Both the position numbers and the translations under genes were made by a program. This document shows, in pieces, positions 1-8,602 of a stretch of 38,530 nt of DNA. The notes beneath the pieces are model-generated. The model was not told the DNA's origin. It saw only the letters and a list, made by a program, of their open reading frames with translations, and did not search any database. How positions within the stretch are numbered: position 1 is the first letter of the stretch; each line of letters opens with the position of its first letter. The DNA is from Oscillospiraceae bacterium (lineage in GTDB: Bacteria > Bacillota > Clostridia > Oscillospirales > Oscillospiraceae): the NCBI GenBank assembly GCA_902790375.1, contig CADARY010000045.1, forward strand, positions 1 through 38,530. The letters run 5' to 3'.

Positions 1-311
1 CATTTTTTTTTCGAATGACGTCTACTTCATGCCGCCTGTGAGACCTCCCCGGGTACTCACACATTCTTTCACTCTTATACCCGCCATGTTTACCGCAAGC
101 GATTCCGTGCAGCTATTGGGCTTTGGCTTGTCTGGCAGTCTTGCCCTCGCTTACGGCCTGACATGATTCCTGTTCGTCGGGCCCGAGTTTTGCCTCCGCC
201 TTCCTTCAGATTCCGCCTCGCGACGGACACCCTTGGCTTTGGCTATGACCTTCCCACTGCCGGGCGGTCTCGGGACTTTCACCCTTTAGAACGTGCGCTC
301 GCCGGGCGCAC
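1..311 (-). mobile_element. Group II intron, 5' part (left copy)
   Basis: Read on the minus strand from 311 downward, this begins GTGCGCCCGGC and continues through the blocks GGGTGAAAGTCCCGAG, GCCAAGGGTGTCC and GACGAACAGGAAT, which I recognise as the domain I region of bacterial group II introns. The first 97 nt match the sequence starting at 38434 with two differences. The 5' end lies 4 nt past a 16-bp terminator stem (316-352), the placement typical of class C introns, which home to terminator hairpins. The reverse transcriptase/maturase gene would lie to the left, outside the window. The short ORF on the plus strand here is noncoding. The intron identity is secure; the class assignment is inferred from the target. 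Confidence 0.82.
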
Positions 312-315
312 CAGT

Positions 316-352
316 GCCGTAGGGGTCGATCTCCGGGATCGACCCCTACGGC
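316..352 (-). terminator. Intrinsic terminator hairpin of the rhomboid-like gene
   Basis: A perfect 16-bp stem (316-331 with 337-352) and a 5-nt loop sit 12 nt after the stop codon of the minus-strand gene at 365. The expected T-tract is missing because the group II intron begins 4 nt beyond the stem. The bases in between read ACTG on the minus strand. Confidence 0.75.
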
Positions 353-364
353 ATTCTGTATCTC

Positions 365-1195
365 TCACTCCGTAAAGTGGATGTGGTTGTTGATGTGGTC
401 GCTGCAGAAGCAGTGGTAGCCGGCGCAGCGGGAGCAGTAGCGAAACTCCAGATTCGGGTAGTCCGTATCCGTCCTGCCGCAGACGGCGCATTTGTGGGTG
501 TAGAGCCTGTCCTGCTGCTCGCGCCGGATGCGGGCGGCTTCGCGTTTGAAGTTGATGGTCCCCTTGCTCTGCCTGCGCGGCAGCATGGCCTTGAGATCCC
601 CGCTGCAGAAGATCAGGAAGTTCAGCACGGCCACCACCGGCAGCAGGTTCTCCGGGAAGGGCGTGGTGATAACGGAGATCAGGAAAAAGGCCGCGTCCAC
701 CAGCGCCAGGTATTTCATCTTCACGGGGATGATGAACAGGAACAGCACCTGCATGTCCGGGAAAAGGGCGGCAAAGGAGAAGAACATGCTGAGGTAAATG
801 TAGGTCGAGCTCAGGTTCACCGAACGGCCGGCAACGAAATAGATGAGAAAGCCGTAGAGGACCGTGAGAATCACGCCGGTGAAAAAGTAGATGGTGAACT
901 GACCCGTGCCCCACTGGTTTTCCAGGGTGTTGCCGATCCAGTAATAGAAGTAAAAGGCGATGAAGGCCAGCACGCCGGTGGAGGGCGGGATGAACACAAA
1001 GCTGATGATCCGCCAGATCTGGCCCCGCAGGATCAGCGCAGGGTTAAAATAGAGATAGCTCATCAGCGGCTGGTTGATCGCGCCGAGGATCCAGAACACC
1101 ACGTTTGCGATCACGATATAGCGCATCAGGTTGGGAATGCCGAAATTCGGGTGGCGGGCGCAAAATTCCTCAATTTTTCTTCTTGGATCAGTCAT
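365..1195 (-). CDS. Rhomboid-like membrane protein with C-terminal zinc ribbon (likely pseudoprotease)
   Basis: A 276-aa protein with about six hydrophobic segments in residues 25-205 in a rhomboid/Derlin-like layout (motifs such as YYWIGNTLENQWGTGQF). I see neither the GxSG serine motif nor the partner histidine in the expected helices, so it is probably not a peptidase. The C-terminal 45 residues carry two CxxC pairs (CAVC, CSRC) followed by Cys/His residues, consistent with a small zinc-binding module facing the cytoplasm. The start is an ATG with AGGAG 7-8 nt upstream. It is transcribed divergently from rlmB and ends at a terminator now abutted by an intron. Its role is unknown. Confidence 0.75.
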   Translation of the reverse strand: MTDPRRKIEEFCARHPNFGIPNLMRYIVIANVVFWILGAINQPLMSYLYFNPALILRGQIWRIISFVFIPPSTGVLAFIAFYFYYWIGNTLENQWGTGQFTIYFFTGVILTVLYGFLIYFVAGRSVNLSSTYIYLSMFFSFAALFPDMQVLFLFIIPVKMKYLALVDAAFFLISVITTPFPENLLPVVAVLNFLIFCSGDLKAMLPRRQSKGTINFKREAARIRREQQDRLYTHKCAVCGRTDTDYPNLEFRYCSRCAGYHCFCSDHINNHIHFTE

Positions 1196-1348
1196 TGCTA
1201 TACTCCTGCTTCCTATGATTGTTTAACCAATATACCCCCTTTGGGAAGGGATGTCTATAAAATTTTGTAAATTCATAAACAGGGGCTTTCAAAAAAAGCG
1301 CGGGTATGGTAATATGTAAACCAAGTTATGATTGGGAGAGAAGCGAAT

Positions 1349-2119
1349 ATGGACAGAGAAAACGAAACCGGCCGCGAGGCCGTTGAAAACGAAATCATAG
1401 AAGGCCGCAACGCGGTCATTGAGGCCCTGCGGGCCGGGCGCGCCATTGACAAGATCTTCATTGCCAAGGGCGGTGTGGACAAAACGCTGGGGCATATCGC
1501 CTCCCGGGCGCGCGAGCGGGGCGTGGTGGTGGTCGAGGCGGACCGCCGCAAGCTGGATTTTATGAGCCGCACCAAAGCCCACCAGGGCGTGGTTGCGCTT
1601 GCCGCAGTGCGCGACTACTGCGAGGTGGCGGATATTCTCGCCGTCGCCGAGGAGCGGGGCGAGCTGCCCTTCGTCATCGTCTGCGACGAGATCAGCGATC
1701 CCCATAACCTGGGCGCCATCATCCGCACTGCCGAGTGCGTGGGCGCGCACGGCGTCGTGATCCCGAAGCGCCGCAGCGCAGGGCTGACCGCCATCGTGGG
1801 TAAGGCCTCCGCGGGCGCCGCCGAATACATGGCCATCGCAAGGGTGGCAAATCTCTCCTCCGCCCTCAAGGAGCTGAAGGAGGCCGGCCTCTGGGTCTAC
1901 GGCACCGCAGCCGACGGGGCAAGCCCTCTGTGGAGCACCGACCTCACCGGACCCATCGCGCTTGTGATCGGTTCGGAGGGGGACGGCATGGGCCGCCTGG
2001 TGCGGGAGAGCTGCGATTTCGTGCTCAGCCTTCCCATGAAGGGGCAGCTCAATTCCCTCAACGCCTCCGCCGCGGCAGCCGTCACGATGTATGAGGTTCT
2101 GCGGCAGAGAAGCCGCTGA
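1349..2119 (+). CDS. rlmB: 23S rRNA (guanosine-2'-O-)-methyltransferase, TrmH/SpoU family (RlmB-like)
   Basis: A SPOUT-class methyltransferase that uses S-adenosylmethionine to methylate a ribose 2'-OH in RNA. All three SpoU motifs are visible: DPHNLGAIIRTAE, ALVIGSEGDGM and LPMKGQLNSLNASAAAAV, forming the trefoil-knot SAM site. An N-terminal substrate-binding domain begins with EGRNAVIEAL, typical of RlmB rather than TrmH of tRNA. I chose the ATG at 1349 (256 aa), preceded by GGGAGAG, over the in-frame ATG at 1328. The gene lies 42 bp upstream of the pseudo-P-type ATPase gene and probably shares its transcript. The exact target nucleotide (G2251) is inferred from the family. Confidence 0.88.
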   Translation: MDRENETGREAVENEIIEGRNAVIEALRAGRAIDKIFIAKGGVDKTLGHIASRARERGVVVVEADRRKLDFMSRTKAHQGVVALAAVRDYCEVADILAVAEERGELPFVIVCDEISDPHNLGAIIRTAECVGAHGVVIPKRRSAGLTAIVGKASAGAAEYMAIARVANLSSALKELKEAGLWVYGTAADGASPLWSTDLTGPIALVIGSEGDGMGRLVRESCDFVLSLPMKGQLNSLNASAAAAVTMYEVLRQRSR

Positions 2120-2161
2120 TTTGCGTTTGATCCGCACCCGGAGAGAAGGGCAGGTATTACA

Positions 2162-5100
2162 ATGGATGAGTTTAATCTGGAAAACACCGGGAAATACAAT
2201 CAGACAGGCGCCCGGAAAAACGACGTACAGTTTGAGATAGAGCCGCGCAAGTCCTCCCGCCGTGAGCCGGAGGAGAAGCCCGCCTTCCACTTTGGCTCCC
2301 GCACGGATGAAGACGCCGGGGACGAGCTGCCTGAGCTCCCCACCCGGTATGACCATGAGTTCTCCTTCCCGGAGGACGAGCCCGAGGCGGAGCCGTCTGC
2401 CGACGGGCAGGAGCCTGCGACGCCGGTCGGGCAGGAGGCGCAGAGCGTGGATGTGCCTGCCGATGAGTCTGTGTCAGTCGGGAGCGCCGACGACATTGTC
2501 CATCAGGTGCAGGCGTCGATCGAGACCTCCTATCCCGTTCCGGAGCCGTTCATCCCCGTGGACAGCGATGAAGACACGCCCGCGTCCCAGGTGCGGGAGG
2601 ACGCTCCGCTGCCCGCGCCGGAGGAGGGCGATTATCTCTCCCGGGACGAATATGAGCGGCAGGAGGAGGAAGAGGCCGGGCGCTATGTCAGCCGTGAGGA
2701 GCCGCCGAAAAAGCGGGGCGGCTTTTTCTCCTTCCTGAAAAAGCGCAGTGCCGCACGGCGGGACCCCGAAGTGAACGCCGCGCGGGAGCTCCCTCTCTCC
2801 CCTGCGCCCGGCCCGGATGACTATCCTGACAGCGATCCTGCTGCCGAGTTGCCGGAGGAGCCCCTTGAAACGCGGGATACCTTTGCCGACGAGGAGCCCG
2901 ATGTGGGCAGGATCTATGAGATCCACAGCGGCAGCCGCGGCAGGGCCGAGCAGGAAGCGCGGGAGCTGATCGCCAATATGCAGGCCCGAACCGGCTCTGC
3001 CGGACGGCGCAGCCGGAGAAGCAGCGCCGACTACCGCGTTGAGCTTGACGACATGCTCGGCATCGACAGCGGTGAGGACGCCTCCACCCCCTCCCCTGCG
3101 CCCGAAGCCGTGTCCGCGTCCGAAGGCGGGGAGCCCTACAGCTTCAGCCTCGACCAGGCCATGGACTACGACGCGGATGTCAAGGAGTACCACGCAAAGA
3201 GCGAGCGGCCCGTCTATCAGCCCGACGCAAAGGAGCCGGAGATCGACGAGCGCTTTCATCTCGGCGGGCAAAGTCCCCGCCAGACCATCTCCTATGCCAA
3301 CAACGAGGTGGATCTGAGCGCGGACGAGGACTATGTCCCCGCCCAGCAGACCGAATACAGCCCGACCCAGTGGACGCCCGATTATGACGATCCCCTGGCC
3401 GAGCGGCAGGATACGGCGGAGCCGCCGCGCAAAAAGCACCGCTCCCTGCTCGGGCGCTTCAAAAAGCCCGCAGCCGCCGTGGAAGAGCCGGTGCCGGAGG
3501 AAGAGCCCGCGAAAGAGCCGGTGCAGGAGCTCCGCGACACCGACGCCGCCCCGGCCGTCTACGCCGTGAGCCCTGATGCCCGGGATGACCCGGACTACCT
3601 CGCCGCGCCCGAGAGCATCGACGATACCGACGCCGAGGATGAGGATTTTGACGACGAGCTCGATGATGATGAGAGCAGCCGCCGCTACCGGGAGTCGGAC
3701 ATGTACGCTCCGCCCACCTTCCGGGAATACCTGCTGAGCATCCTGGCCTCCGTGTGGCTCCGGCTGCGCGGCACCGTGCGCGGGCGCACCGCCCAGACCA
3801 TGCGGGACAGCGAGGAGGATCTGGGGCAGGAGCTCACCCCGGCGGAGGCCTCCAAATATTACGGCTCCTTCCTGCGCTCGATGAAATACAGGCTGCGCAT
3901 CAGCGCGGTGGCGCTGGCCGTGCTGCTGTACATATCGCTGGAGATGCCCGTGCCCGGGATGATGAAGTCCCTGCCCACGGCGGCAGCCTTCTGCTTCGGC
4001 ATGCAGGCGGTGATCATGCTGCTGTCGCTGGACGTTGTGACGAATGCGCTCAGCAATATGCTGCACATGCGCTTCGGGGCGGACGGGCTTGTGCTGGTCT
4101 CCTGTCTTTTCAGCGGCATCGACGCCCTGATCGTCGCCCTGTCGAAAACCGCCGCGAGGCACATGCCGCTGTGCGCCATCTCCTCGGCCTGCGTGGTGGG
4201 GCTGCTGCTGGGCTCCTATCTCTCGGCCCGGGGCCTGCGCAAGGCCACGCGCGTGCCCGCCATCGGCAAGCATTTCTTCGCCGTTACGGGGGAGAACACG
4301 CTGGAAAAGGACCAGATCACCCTGCTCAAATCCCTGCGCCCGGTGCACGGCTTCGTGCGCCGCACCGAGGAGGCGGGCCCTGACGAGACGCTTTATAACC
4401 GCCTCGCTCCCATCCTCTTCGTTGTTTCGCTGCTTCTCACGATCATCGTCATGATCGCAAAGAAGAGCTATCCCGAGTTTATCTATATCCTCTCGGCCCA
4501 GCTCTCGCTGACCGTTCCCTTCGGCGCGCTGCTCTCCTTCTCCCTGCCCTTCTTCCTCGGCTCGAGCCGCATTTTCAAATTCGGCGCGGCCATTGCCGGC
4601 TGGTCCGGCCTCTGTGACATCGGCGCGAGCAAGAACCTCATCGTCACCGACCGGGACCTTTTCCCTGAGAGCGCCGTCAGCATTGAGAGCGTGCGCATCT
4701 TCGCCGATGAGGATGCGCAGAAGGTCATCTCCTACGCCGGGTCCATGATGCAGGCCTCCGGCTGCTGCGCCGCGGGCTGCTTCAGCGAGCTCATGCGGGA
4801 GACCGACTCCCCCGCCCGGCCCATCGACGGCTTTGAGGTCATGCCCGGCGGCGGTATGAAGGGCATCATCGAGGGGCACGTGGTTCTGTGCGGCAGCACG
4901 GATCTGATGCGCCTGATGAACGTGCGCATCCCCTTCCGCCTCACGGACAAGACCACGGTTCTGCTGGCCATCGACGGCATCCTCTACGGCATCTTCTCCC
5001 TCAAGTACGAGGGGCAGCCGCAGGTGCGCCGGGCCCTGGTGGATCTGGTGCGCACGGCGCGCCCGCCGGTGTTCGCGGTGCGCGACTTCAACGTCAATCC

Positions 5101-5458
5101 CGAGATGCTGCACAACACCTTCGACATTGCCACCGACGGCTACGACTTCCCGCCCTATGTCGAGCGCTTCCGCCTGTCCGAGCCCTCGGACGACGCCAAG
5201 GACGAGCGCATCGCCGCCATTCTCTGCAACGAGGGCCTGGCCCCTCTGACGAGCGTGGCGGACATCGGGCGCAGCATGTTCCTCGCCACGAACATCAACC
5301 TCATCCTGAACGTGATCGCCTCGATCCTGGGTGTGGCGCTGGTGTTCATCCGCTTCCTCACCGCAGGCGCAAATCCCCTGGCAAACCTTTTCCTCTACCT
5401 CGTGTTCTGGACGCTGCCTGTTCTGCTGGTGAGCTTCTTTGTGAGCGTGAAGCGGTAA
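2162..5458 (+). CDS. Degenerate P-type ATPase-like membrane protein with long acidic N-terminus
   Basis: A 1098-aa protein. Residues 1-545 are low-complexity, rich in Glu/Asp/Pro/Ser, with basic islands (KKRGGFFSFLKKR, KKHRSLLGRFKKP), and are probably disordered. From about residue 570 come membrane helices, and the rest follows the P1B-type ATPase order. A helix pair (residues near 785-815) precedes NLIVTDRDLFP at the position of the phosphorylation loop; Asp830 aligns with the catalytic Asp, but DKTGT is replaced by DRDLF. Then a nucleotide-domain-like stretch GGGMKGIIEGHVVLCGS (896 onward), a P-domain-like stretch lacking TGDN and GDGxND, and two final membrane helices. I infer a pseudoenzyme that cannot autophosphorylate. 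Function unknown; no metal-binding motif was noticed. The start is an ATG with a GCAGG-type site upstream. Confidence 0.7.
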   Translation: MDEFNLENTGKYNQTGARKNDVQFEIEPRKSSRREPEEKPAFHFGSRTDEDAGDELPELPTRYDHEFSFPEDEPEAEPSADGQEPATPVGQEAQSVDVPADESVSVGSADDIVHQVQASIETSYPVPEPFIPVDSDEDTPASQVREDAPLPAPEEGDYLSRDEYERQEEEEAGRYVSREEPPKKRGGFFSFLKKRSAARRDPEVNAARELPLSPAPGPDDYPDSDPAAELPEEPLETRDTFADEEPDVGRIYEIHSGSRGRAEQEARELIANMQARTGSAGRRSRRSSADYRVELDDMLGIDSGEDASTPSPAPEAVSASEGGEPYSFSLDQAMDYDADVKEYHAKSERPVYQPDAKEPEIDERFHLGGQSPRQTISYANNEVDLSADEDYVPAQQTEYSPTQWTPDYDDPLAERQDTAEPPRKKHRSLLGRFKKPAAAVEEPVPEEEPAKEPVQELRDTDAAPAVYAVSPDARDDPDYLAAPESIDDTDAEDEDFDDELDDDESSRRYRESDMYAPPTFREYLLSILASVWLRLRGTVRGRTAQTMRDSEEDLGQELTPAEASKYYGSFLRSMKYRLRISAVALAVLLYISLEMPVPGMMKSLPTAAAFCFGMQAVIMLLSLDVVTNALSNMLHMRFGADGLVLVSCLFSGIDALIVALSKTAARHMPLCAISSACVVGLLLGSYLSARGLRKATRVPAIGKHFFAVTGENTLEKDQITLLKSLRPVHGFVRRTEEAGPDETLYNRLAPILFVVSLLLTIIVMIAKKSYPEFIYILSAQLSLTVPFGALLSFSLPFFLGSSRIFKFGAAIAGWSGLCDIGASKNLIVTDRDLFPESAVSIESVRIFADEDAQKVISYAGSMMQASGCCAAGCFSELMRETDSPARPIDGFEVMPGGGMKGIIEGHVVLCGSTDLMRLMNVRIPFRLTDKTTVLLAIDGILYGIFSLKYEGQPQVRRALVDLVRTARPPVFAVRDFNVNPEMLHNTFDIATDGYDFPPYVERFRLSEPSDDAKDERIAAILCNEGLAPLTSVADIGRSMFLATNINLILNVIASILGVALVFIRFLTAGANPLANLFLYLVFWTLPVLLVSFFVSVKR

Positions 5459-5477
5459 AAAACAGCATACAGCTTTG

Positions 5478-5513
5478 CAGGAGCCGATCCGCGTGGTCGG
5501 CTCCTGTTTTTCT
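5478..5513 (+). terminator. Intrinsic terminator after the P-type ATPase-like gene
   Basis: A 10-bp perfect stem (5478-5487 with 5497-5506), a 9-nt loop and a TTTTTCT tail lie about 20 nt after the stop at 5458. Confidence 0.88.
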
Positions 5514-5535
5514 GATTTTCGCGCAAAATTTGCTC

Positions 5536-5564
5536 TTGCCAAGAAAAGCGGCATAGTATATAAT
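5536..5564 (+). promoter_or_regulatory. Sigma-A-type promoter of the EF-G-like gene
   Basis: TTGCCA (5536-5541), a 17-nt spacer and a perfect TATAAT (5559-5564). Predicted start of transcription is near 5571, giving a leader of about 68 nt before the ATG at 5639. Confidence 0.82.
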
Positions 5565-5638
5565 AAATTGATTGCAAATTGATCATTGATCGCAGATTCA
5601 CCCACTTTGCATAGAATTCAACAGAGAGGAAGCAACAC

Positions 5639-7543
5639 ATGAGCTACGAAACGAAAAACATTCGCAACATCTGCCTGATCGGCCACGGCAACAACGGCAA
5701 GACCAGCCTTGCCGAGAGCATGCTCTACTGCACCGGCGCCATCGACCGCATGGGCAAGGTTGCCGACGGCACCACCGTCTGCGACTACGATCCCGAGGAG
5801 ACCTCCCGCCAGATCACCATCGCGACCTCCATCGCCCCGGTGGACTACAGCGGCATGAAGATCAACGTCCTCGACTGCCCCGGCTACTTCGACTTTGTGG
5901 GCGACGTGCTGTGCGCTCTGCGCGCTGTCGAGTGCGGCGTGATTGTCACCTCCGCCAAGGATACGGCCGACAGCCTCCCCGTCGGCGGCCAGCGCAGCTG
6001 GAATTACCTGAAGAACGCAAAGCTGCCCGTCATGTTCTGCATCTCCAAGTGCAACGAGGAGCACGGCGATTACTTCAAGGCTCTCGAAACCCTCAAGGGC
6101 AAGTACGGCGGCATCATCTGCCCCGTCACCATCCCCACCTCCGACGGCAAGGGCGTCATCGACCTCGTGCACAACGTGGCCTACATCACCAAGGGAGCCA
6201 AGGTTGAGAAGACCGCCGTCCCCGCATCCGACGCGGGCCATGTGGAGGATCTGCGCGCAGAGCTGATGGAAGCTGCCGCAGGCGCCACCGAGGAGCTCAT
6301 GGAGAAGTTCTTCGAGACGATGGAGCTTGAAGAGGCCGACATCATCGAGGGTCTCAAGGTCGGCGTGAAGGAGCGCGCTGTCGTTCCCGTGTTCGCCACC
6401 GACGCCATGACCAACGTCGGCACCATCGCCATGCTCCAGGGCATCGCCGACTACTGCCCCGCCCCCGAGGCCAAGAATGACGGCACCCTCGGCTTTGTGT
6501 TCAAGACCGTGTCCGACAAGTTCGGCAAGTACAGCTTTGTCAAGATCCTCTCCGGCAAGATCACGGCCGGCATGTCTCTCCGGAACGTCCGCGCCTCCTC
6601 CACCGATAAGCTCGGCCGCCTGTACACCATGTGCGGCAAGAAGAGCACCGAGGTCAACGAGGCCTGCTGCGGCGACATCGTGGCCATCGGCAAGATGGAT
6701 TGGAAGACCGGCGACACCGTCACCGATTCCAAGGACGATATCGAGCTGCCCGCCATCGAGATCCCCGAGCCCTGCTACTCCATGTGCATCGCTCCCAAGA
6801 CCAAGGGCCAGGACGACAAGGTCGCAGGCGGTCTCAACAAGCTCGGTGAAGAGGATATCTCCTTCACCCTCGTCAACAACGCCGAAACCCATCAGATGGT
6901 CATCTCCGGCGCAGGCGACATCCAGATCGGCGTCCTCTGCTCCAAGCTCAAGAACCTCTACAACGTGGATACCGAGCTCAAGCCCGCCCGCGTTGCCTAC
7001 CGCGAAAAGATCAAGGGCCGCGTCGAGGCCCACGGCCGCCACAAGAAGCAGTCCGGCGGTTCCGGTCAGTTCGGTGACGTCTGGGTTCGCTTCGAGCCCC
7101 AGGACGAGCAGGACGACATGATCTTTGCTGAGGAAGTCTTCGGCGGCTCCGTCCCGAAGAACTTCTTCCCCTCCGTCGAAAAGGGCCTGCGCAACGCCGT
7201 GCAGAAGGGCGTGCTCGCCGGTTACCCGCTGGTCGGCCTCAAGGCCACCCTGTACGACGGCTCCTACCACCCCGTCGACTCCAACGATATGGCCTTCCAG
7301 ACCGCTGCCCGCCTGGCCTACCAGGACGGCATCCCCAAGGCCAAGCCCACCATCCTTGAACCGATCGGCCAGCTCTTCGTCACCGTGCCCGACGAGTTCC
7401 AGGGCGCCATCATCGGCGACATCAACTCCAAGCGCCGCGGCACCATGATGGGCTCCATGCCCGCCGAGGACGGCATGACCACCATCGAGGCCTCATCGAG
7501 GAAGCCAAGGCTCTGGCCGAGCAGGAGTAATCCGATTCTATAA
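5639..7543 (+). CDS. Elongation factor G-like translational GTPase, C-terminus disrupted
   Basis: A GTPase of the EF-G (FusA/FusA2-like) family, which moves tRNA-mRNA or plays a related ribosome role using GTP. G1 is GHGNNGKTS near residue 15 and G3 is DCPGYFDF. G4 reads SKCN instead of NKxD, which suggests a paralogue rather than the housekeeping EF-G. A strong RBS (AGAGAGGAAG) precedes the ATG. The frame is normal to GSMPAEDGMTTIEA and then ends in an unrelated tail. The authentic C-terminus, IEEAKALAEQE followed by TAA at 7528-7530, is present in another frame. About 40 residues of domain V between the two appear deleted; CATCGAGG occurs at 7483-7490 and 7494-7501 across the junction. It is either a real lesion or an assembly error. 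Confidence 0.85.
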   Translation: MSYETKNIRNICLIGHGNNGKTSLAESMLYCTGAIDRMGKVADGTTVCDYDPEETSRQITIATSIAPVDYSGMKINVLDCPGYFDFVGDVLCALRAVECGVIVTSAKDTADSLPVGGQRSWNYLKNAKLPVMFCISKCNEEHGDYFKALETLKGKYGGIICPVTIPTSDGKGVIDLVHNVAYITKGAKVEKTAVPASDAGHVEDLRAELMEAAAGATEELMEKFFETMELEEADIIEGLKVGVKERAVVPVFATDAMTNVGTIAMLQGIADYCPAPEAKNDGTLGFVFKTVSDKFGKYSFVKILSGKITAGMSLRNVRASSTDKLGRLYTMCGKKSTEVNEACCGDIVAIGKMDWKTGDTVTDSKDDIELPAIEIPEPCYSMCIAPKTKGQDDKVAGGLNKLGEEDISFTLVNNAETHQMVISGAGDIQIGVLCSKLKNLYNVDTELKPARVAYREKIKGRVEAHGRHKKQSGGSGQFGDVWVRFEPQDEQDDMIFAEEVFGGSVPKNFFPSVEKGLRNAVQKGVLAGYPLVGLKATLYDGSYHPVDSNDMAFQTAARLAYQDGIPKAKPTILEPIGQLFVTVPDEFQGAIIGDINSKRRGTMMGSMPAEDGMTTIEASSRKPRLWPSRSNPIL

Positions 7544-7550
7544 CCGTTCA

Positions 7551-7581
7551 GTTGGGCGGCCCTTGGGCCGCCCAACTTTAT
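7551..7581 (+). terminator. Intrinsic terminator after the EF-G-like gene
   Basis: An 11-bp perfect GC-rich stem (7551-7561 with 7566-7576), a 4-nt loop and the tail TTTAT. Confidence 0.83.
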
Positions 7582-7597
7582 AAAGCGAGGGTTTATC

Positions 7598-8428
7598 ATG
7601 AAAAGCAGGCTATCCAACGCGAAAAATCTGATCTGGGCAGCGGCGATTCTGATCTGCCTGCTGGCGCTGCTGCTGGGTCTGATCTTCTCCATGTCGCGCA
7701 AAAGCCAGGACAAACGGGAGGAGGGCACCATCGTGCTCGGCCAGATCGACAGGAACAGACAGGCGGCGGATACGTCCCTTGTCGGCCTTGACACGGCGAA
7801 CGCAAAGACGCTGATCCCCCTGCCGGAGAACAACAAGGGCAATCTGGAGAGCGTGTTCGGCATGACCTTCCTTTGCGACAAGACCATCCTGGGCCTGCGC
7901 AATTATGCCACCCAGTATGCCGACGGCCTCACCGCGCAGATCTGGACCGACAACGGCAGCGGCCTGCGGGCCAAGGACGCCGCAGAGTCCCCCATCGTGT
8001 TTGTGGACGGTTCGCTCATCCGCGCGGCCGACGGCGCCATGGTCACCCGGCCGAGAACGATGGTGCTCTATCTCGGCGGCGACGGGCTTGCCGAGACGAC
8101 GCAGCAGGAGTTCATCGACGGCTACACGCGCCTCATTGAAAGCATCCGCGAGGCCTCCCCCAACACGAAGGTCATTGTCTGCTCCATTGGCTCCATCAGC
8201 TCCAACTATCAGGGCGGGGACGGTCTGACCACCCAGCTCATCGCCAGCGCCAACGCCTGGATCCGGCAGGTCTGCGTCAACACCGGCGCCTACTATGCCG
8301 ATATCGCCTCCATCGTCAACGATGAATACGGCTATCTCTCCGACACCTTCCTCACCCCGGACGGGCGGAGCATCGCCGCGGCAGGCATCGCGCTGATCGT
8401 GGATTACTTCCGCTTCCATTATATTTAA
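7598..8428 (+). CDS. Membrane-anchored SGNH/GDSL-hydrolase-like protein
   Basis: A 276-aa protein with a single N-terminal membrane segment (residues 10-31, after basic residues), then an extracytoplasmic domain. The block FIDGYTRLIESIREASPNTKVIVCSIG resembles the strand-helix pattern of SGNH esterases acting on cell-surface carbohydrates, and the C-terminal LTPDGRSIAAAGI sits where the catalytic DxxH motif of that superfamily occurs. The His is replaced, and no clear GDS serine block is visible, so activity is doubtful. The start ATG follows GCGAGGG. The gene sits between the EF-G terminator and the metNIQ promoter and appears monocistronic. The family assignment is an inference from pattern only. 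Confidence 0.55.
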   Translation: MKSRLSNAKNLIWAAAILICLLALLLGLIFSMSRKSQDKREEGTIVLGQIDRNRQAADTSLVGLDTANAKTLIPLPENNKGNLESVFGMTFLCDKTILGLRNYATQYADGLTAQIWTDNGSGLRAKDAAESPIVFVDGSLIRAADGAMVTRPRTMVLYLGGDGLAETTQQEFIDGYTRLIESIREASPNTKVIVCSIGSISSNYQGGDGLTTQLIASANAWIRQVCVNTGAYYADIASIVNDEYGYLSDTFLTPDGRSIAAAGIALIVDYFRFHYI

Positions 8429-8526
8429 GGCAACACCTAATTTGCGCAGCCCGTGTTTTTCGGTTTTGTGCAATATCCTCAGCTTCGGAAAAACCTGCCG
8501 CGTCTGACATGGTAATGTTCACAATT

Positions 8527-8561
8527 CTGTCGCGCCCTGCTTGACAGTCGGGGCGCGACAG
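8527..8561. promoter_or_regulatory. 11-bp inverted repeat straddling the metNIQ -35 box (possible operator)
   Basis: Arms CTGTCGCGCCC (8527-8537) and GGGCGCGACAG (8551-8561) are perfect complements around a 13-nt centre that contains the -35 hexamer. The right arm lies in the spacer. A bound dimer here would block RNA polymerase. The regulator is unknown. Confidence 0.5.
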
Positions 8562-8570
8562 GTCTATAAT
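8541..8570 (+). promoter_or_regulatory. Sigma-A promoter of the metNIQ leader
   Basis: A perfect TTGACA (8541-8546), an 18-nt spacer and a perfect TATAAT (8565-8570), the strongest promoter match in the window. Transcription should start near 8577, about 26 nt before the leader peptide ATG. Confidence 0.9.
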
Positions 8571-8602
8571 GCACGCATACTCAAGGAAGGGGCACAGTCA
8601 CC

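Noticed and set aside
163-375. 70-codon plus-strand ORF at the left end
   Set aside because: Lies across the intron 5' end and the terminator, antisense to the intron RNA; no coding sign.
2474-5605. 1043-codon minus-strand open frame opposite the P-type ATPase-like gene
   Set aside because: His/Gly/Ala/Arg-rich shadow created by GC-rich third positions; no motif, and it ends and starts without an RBS logic.
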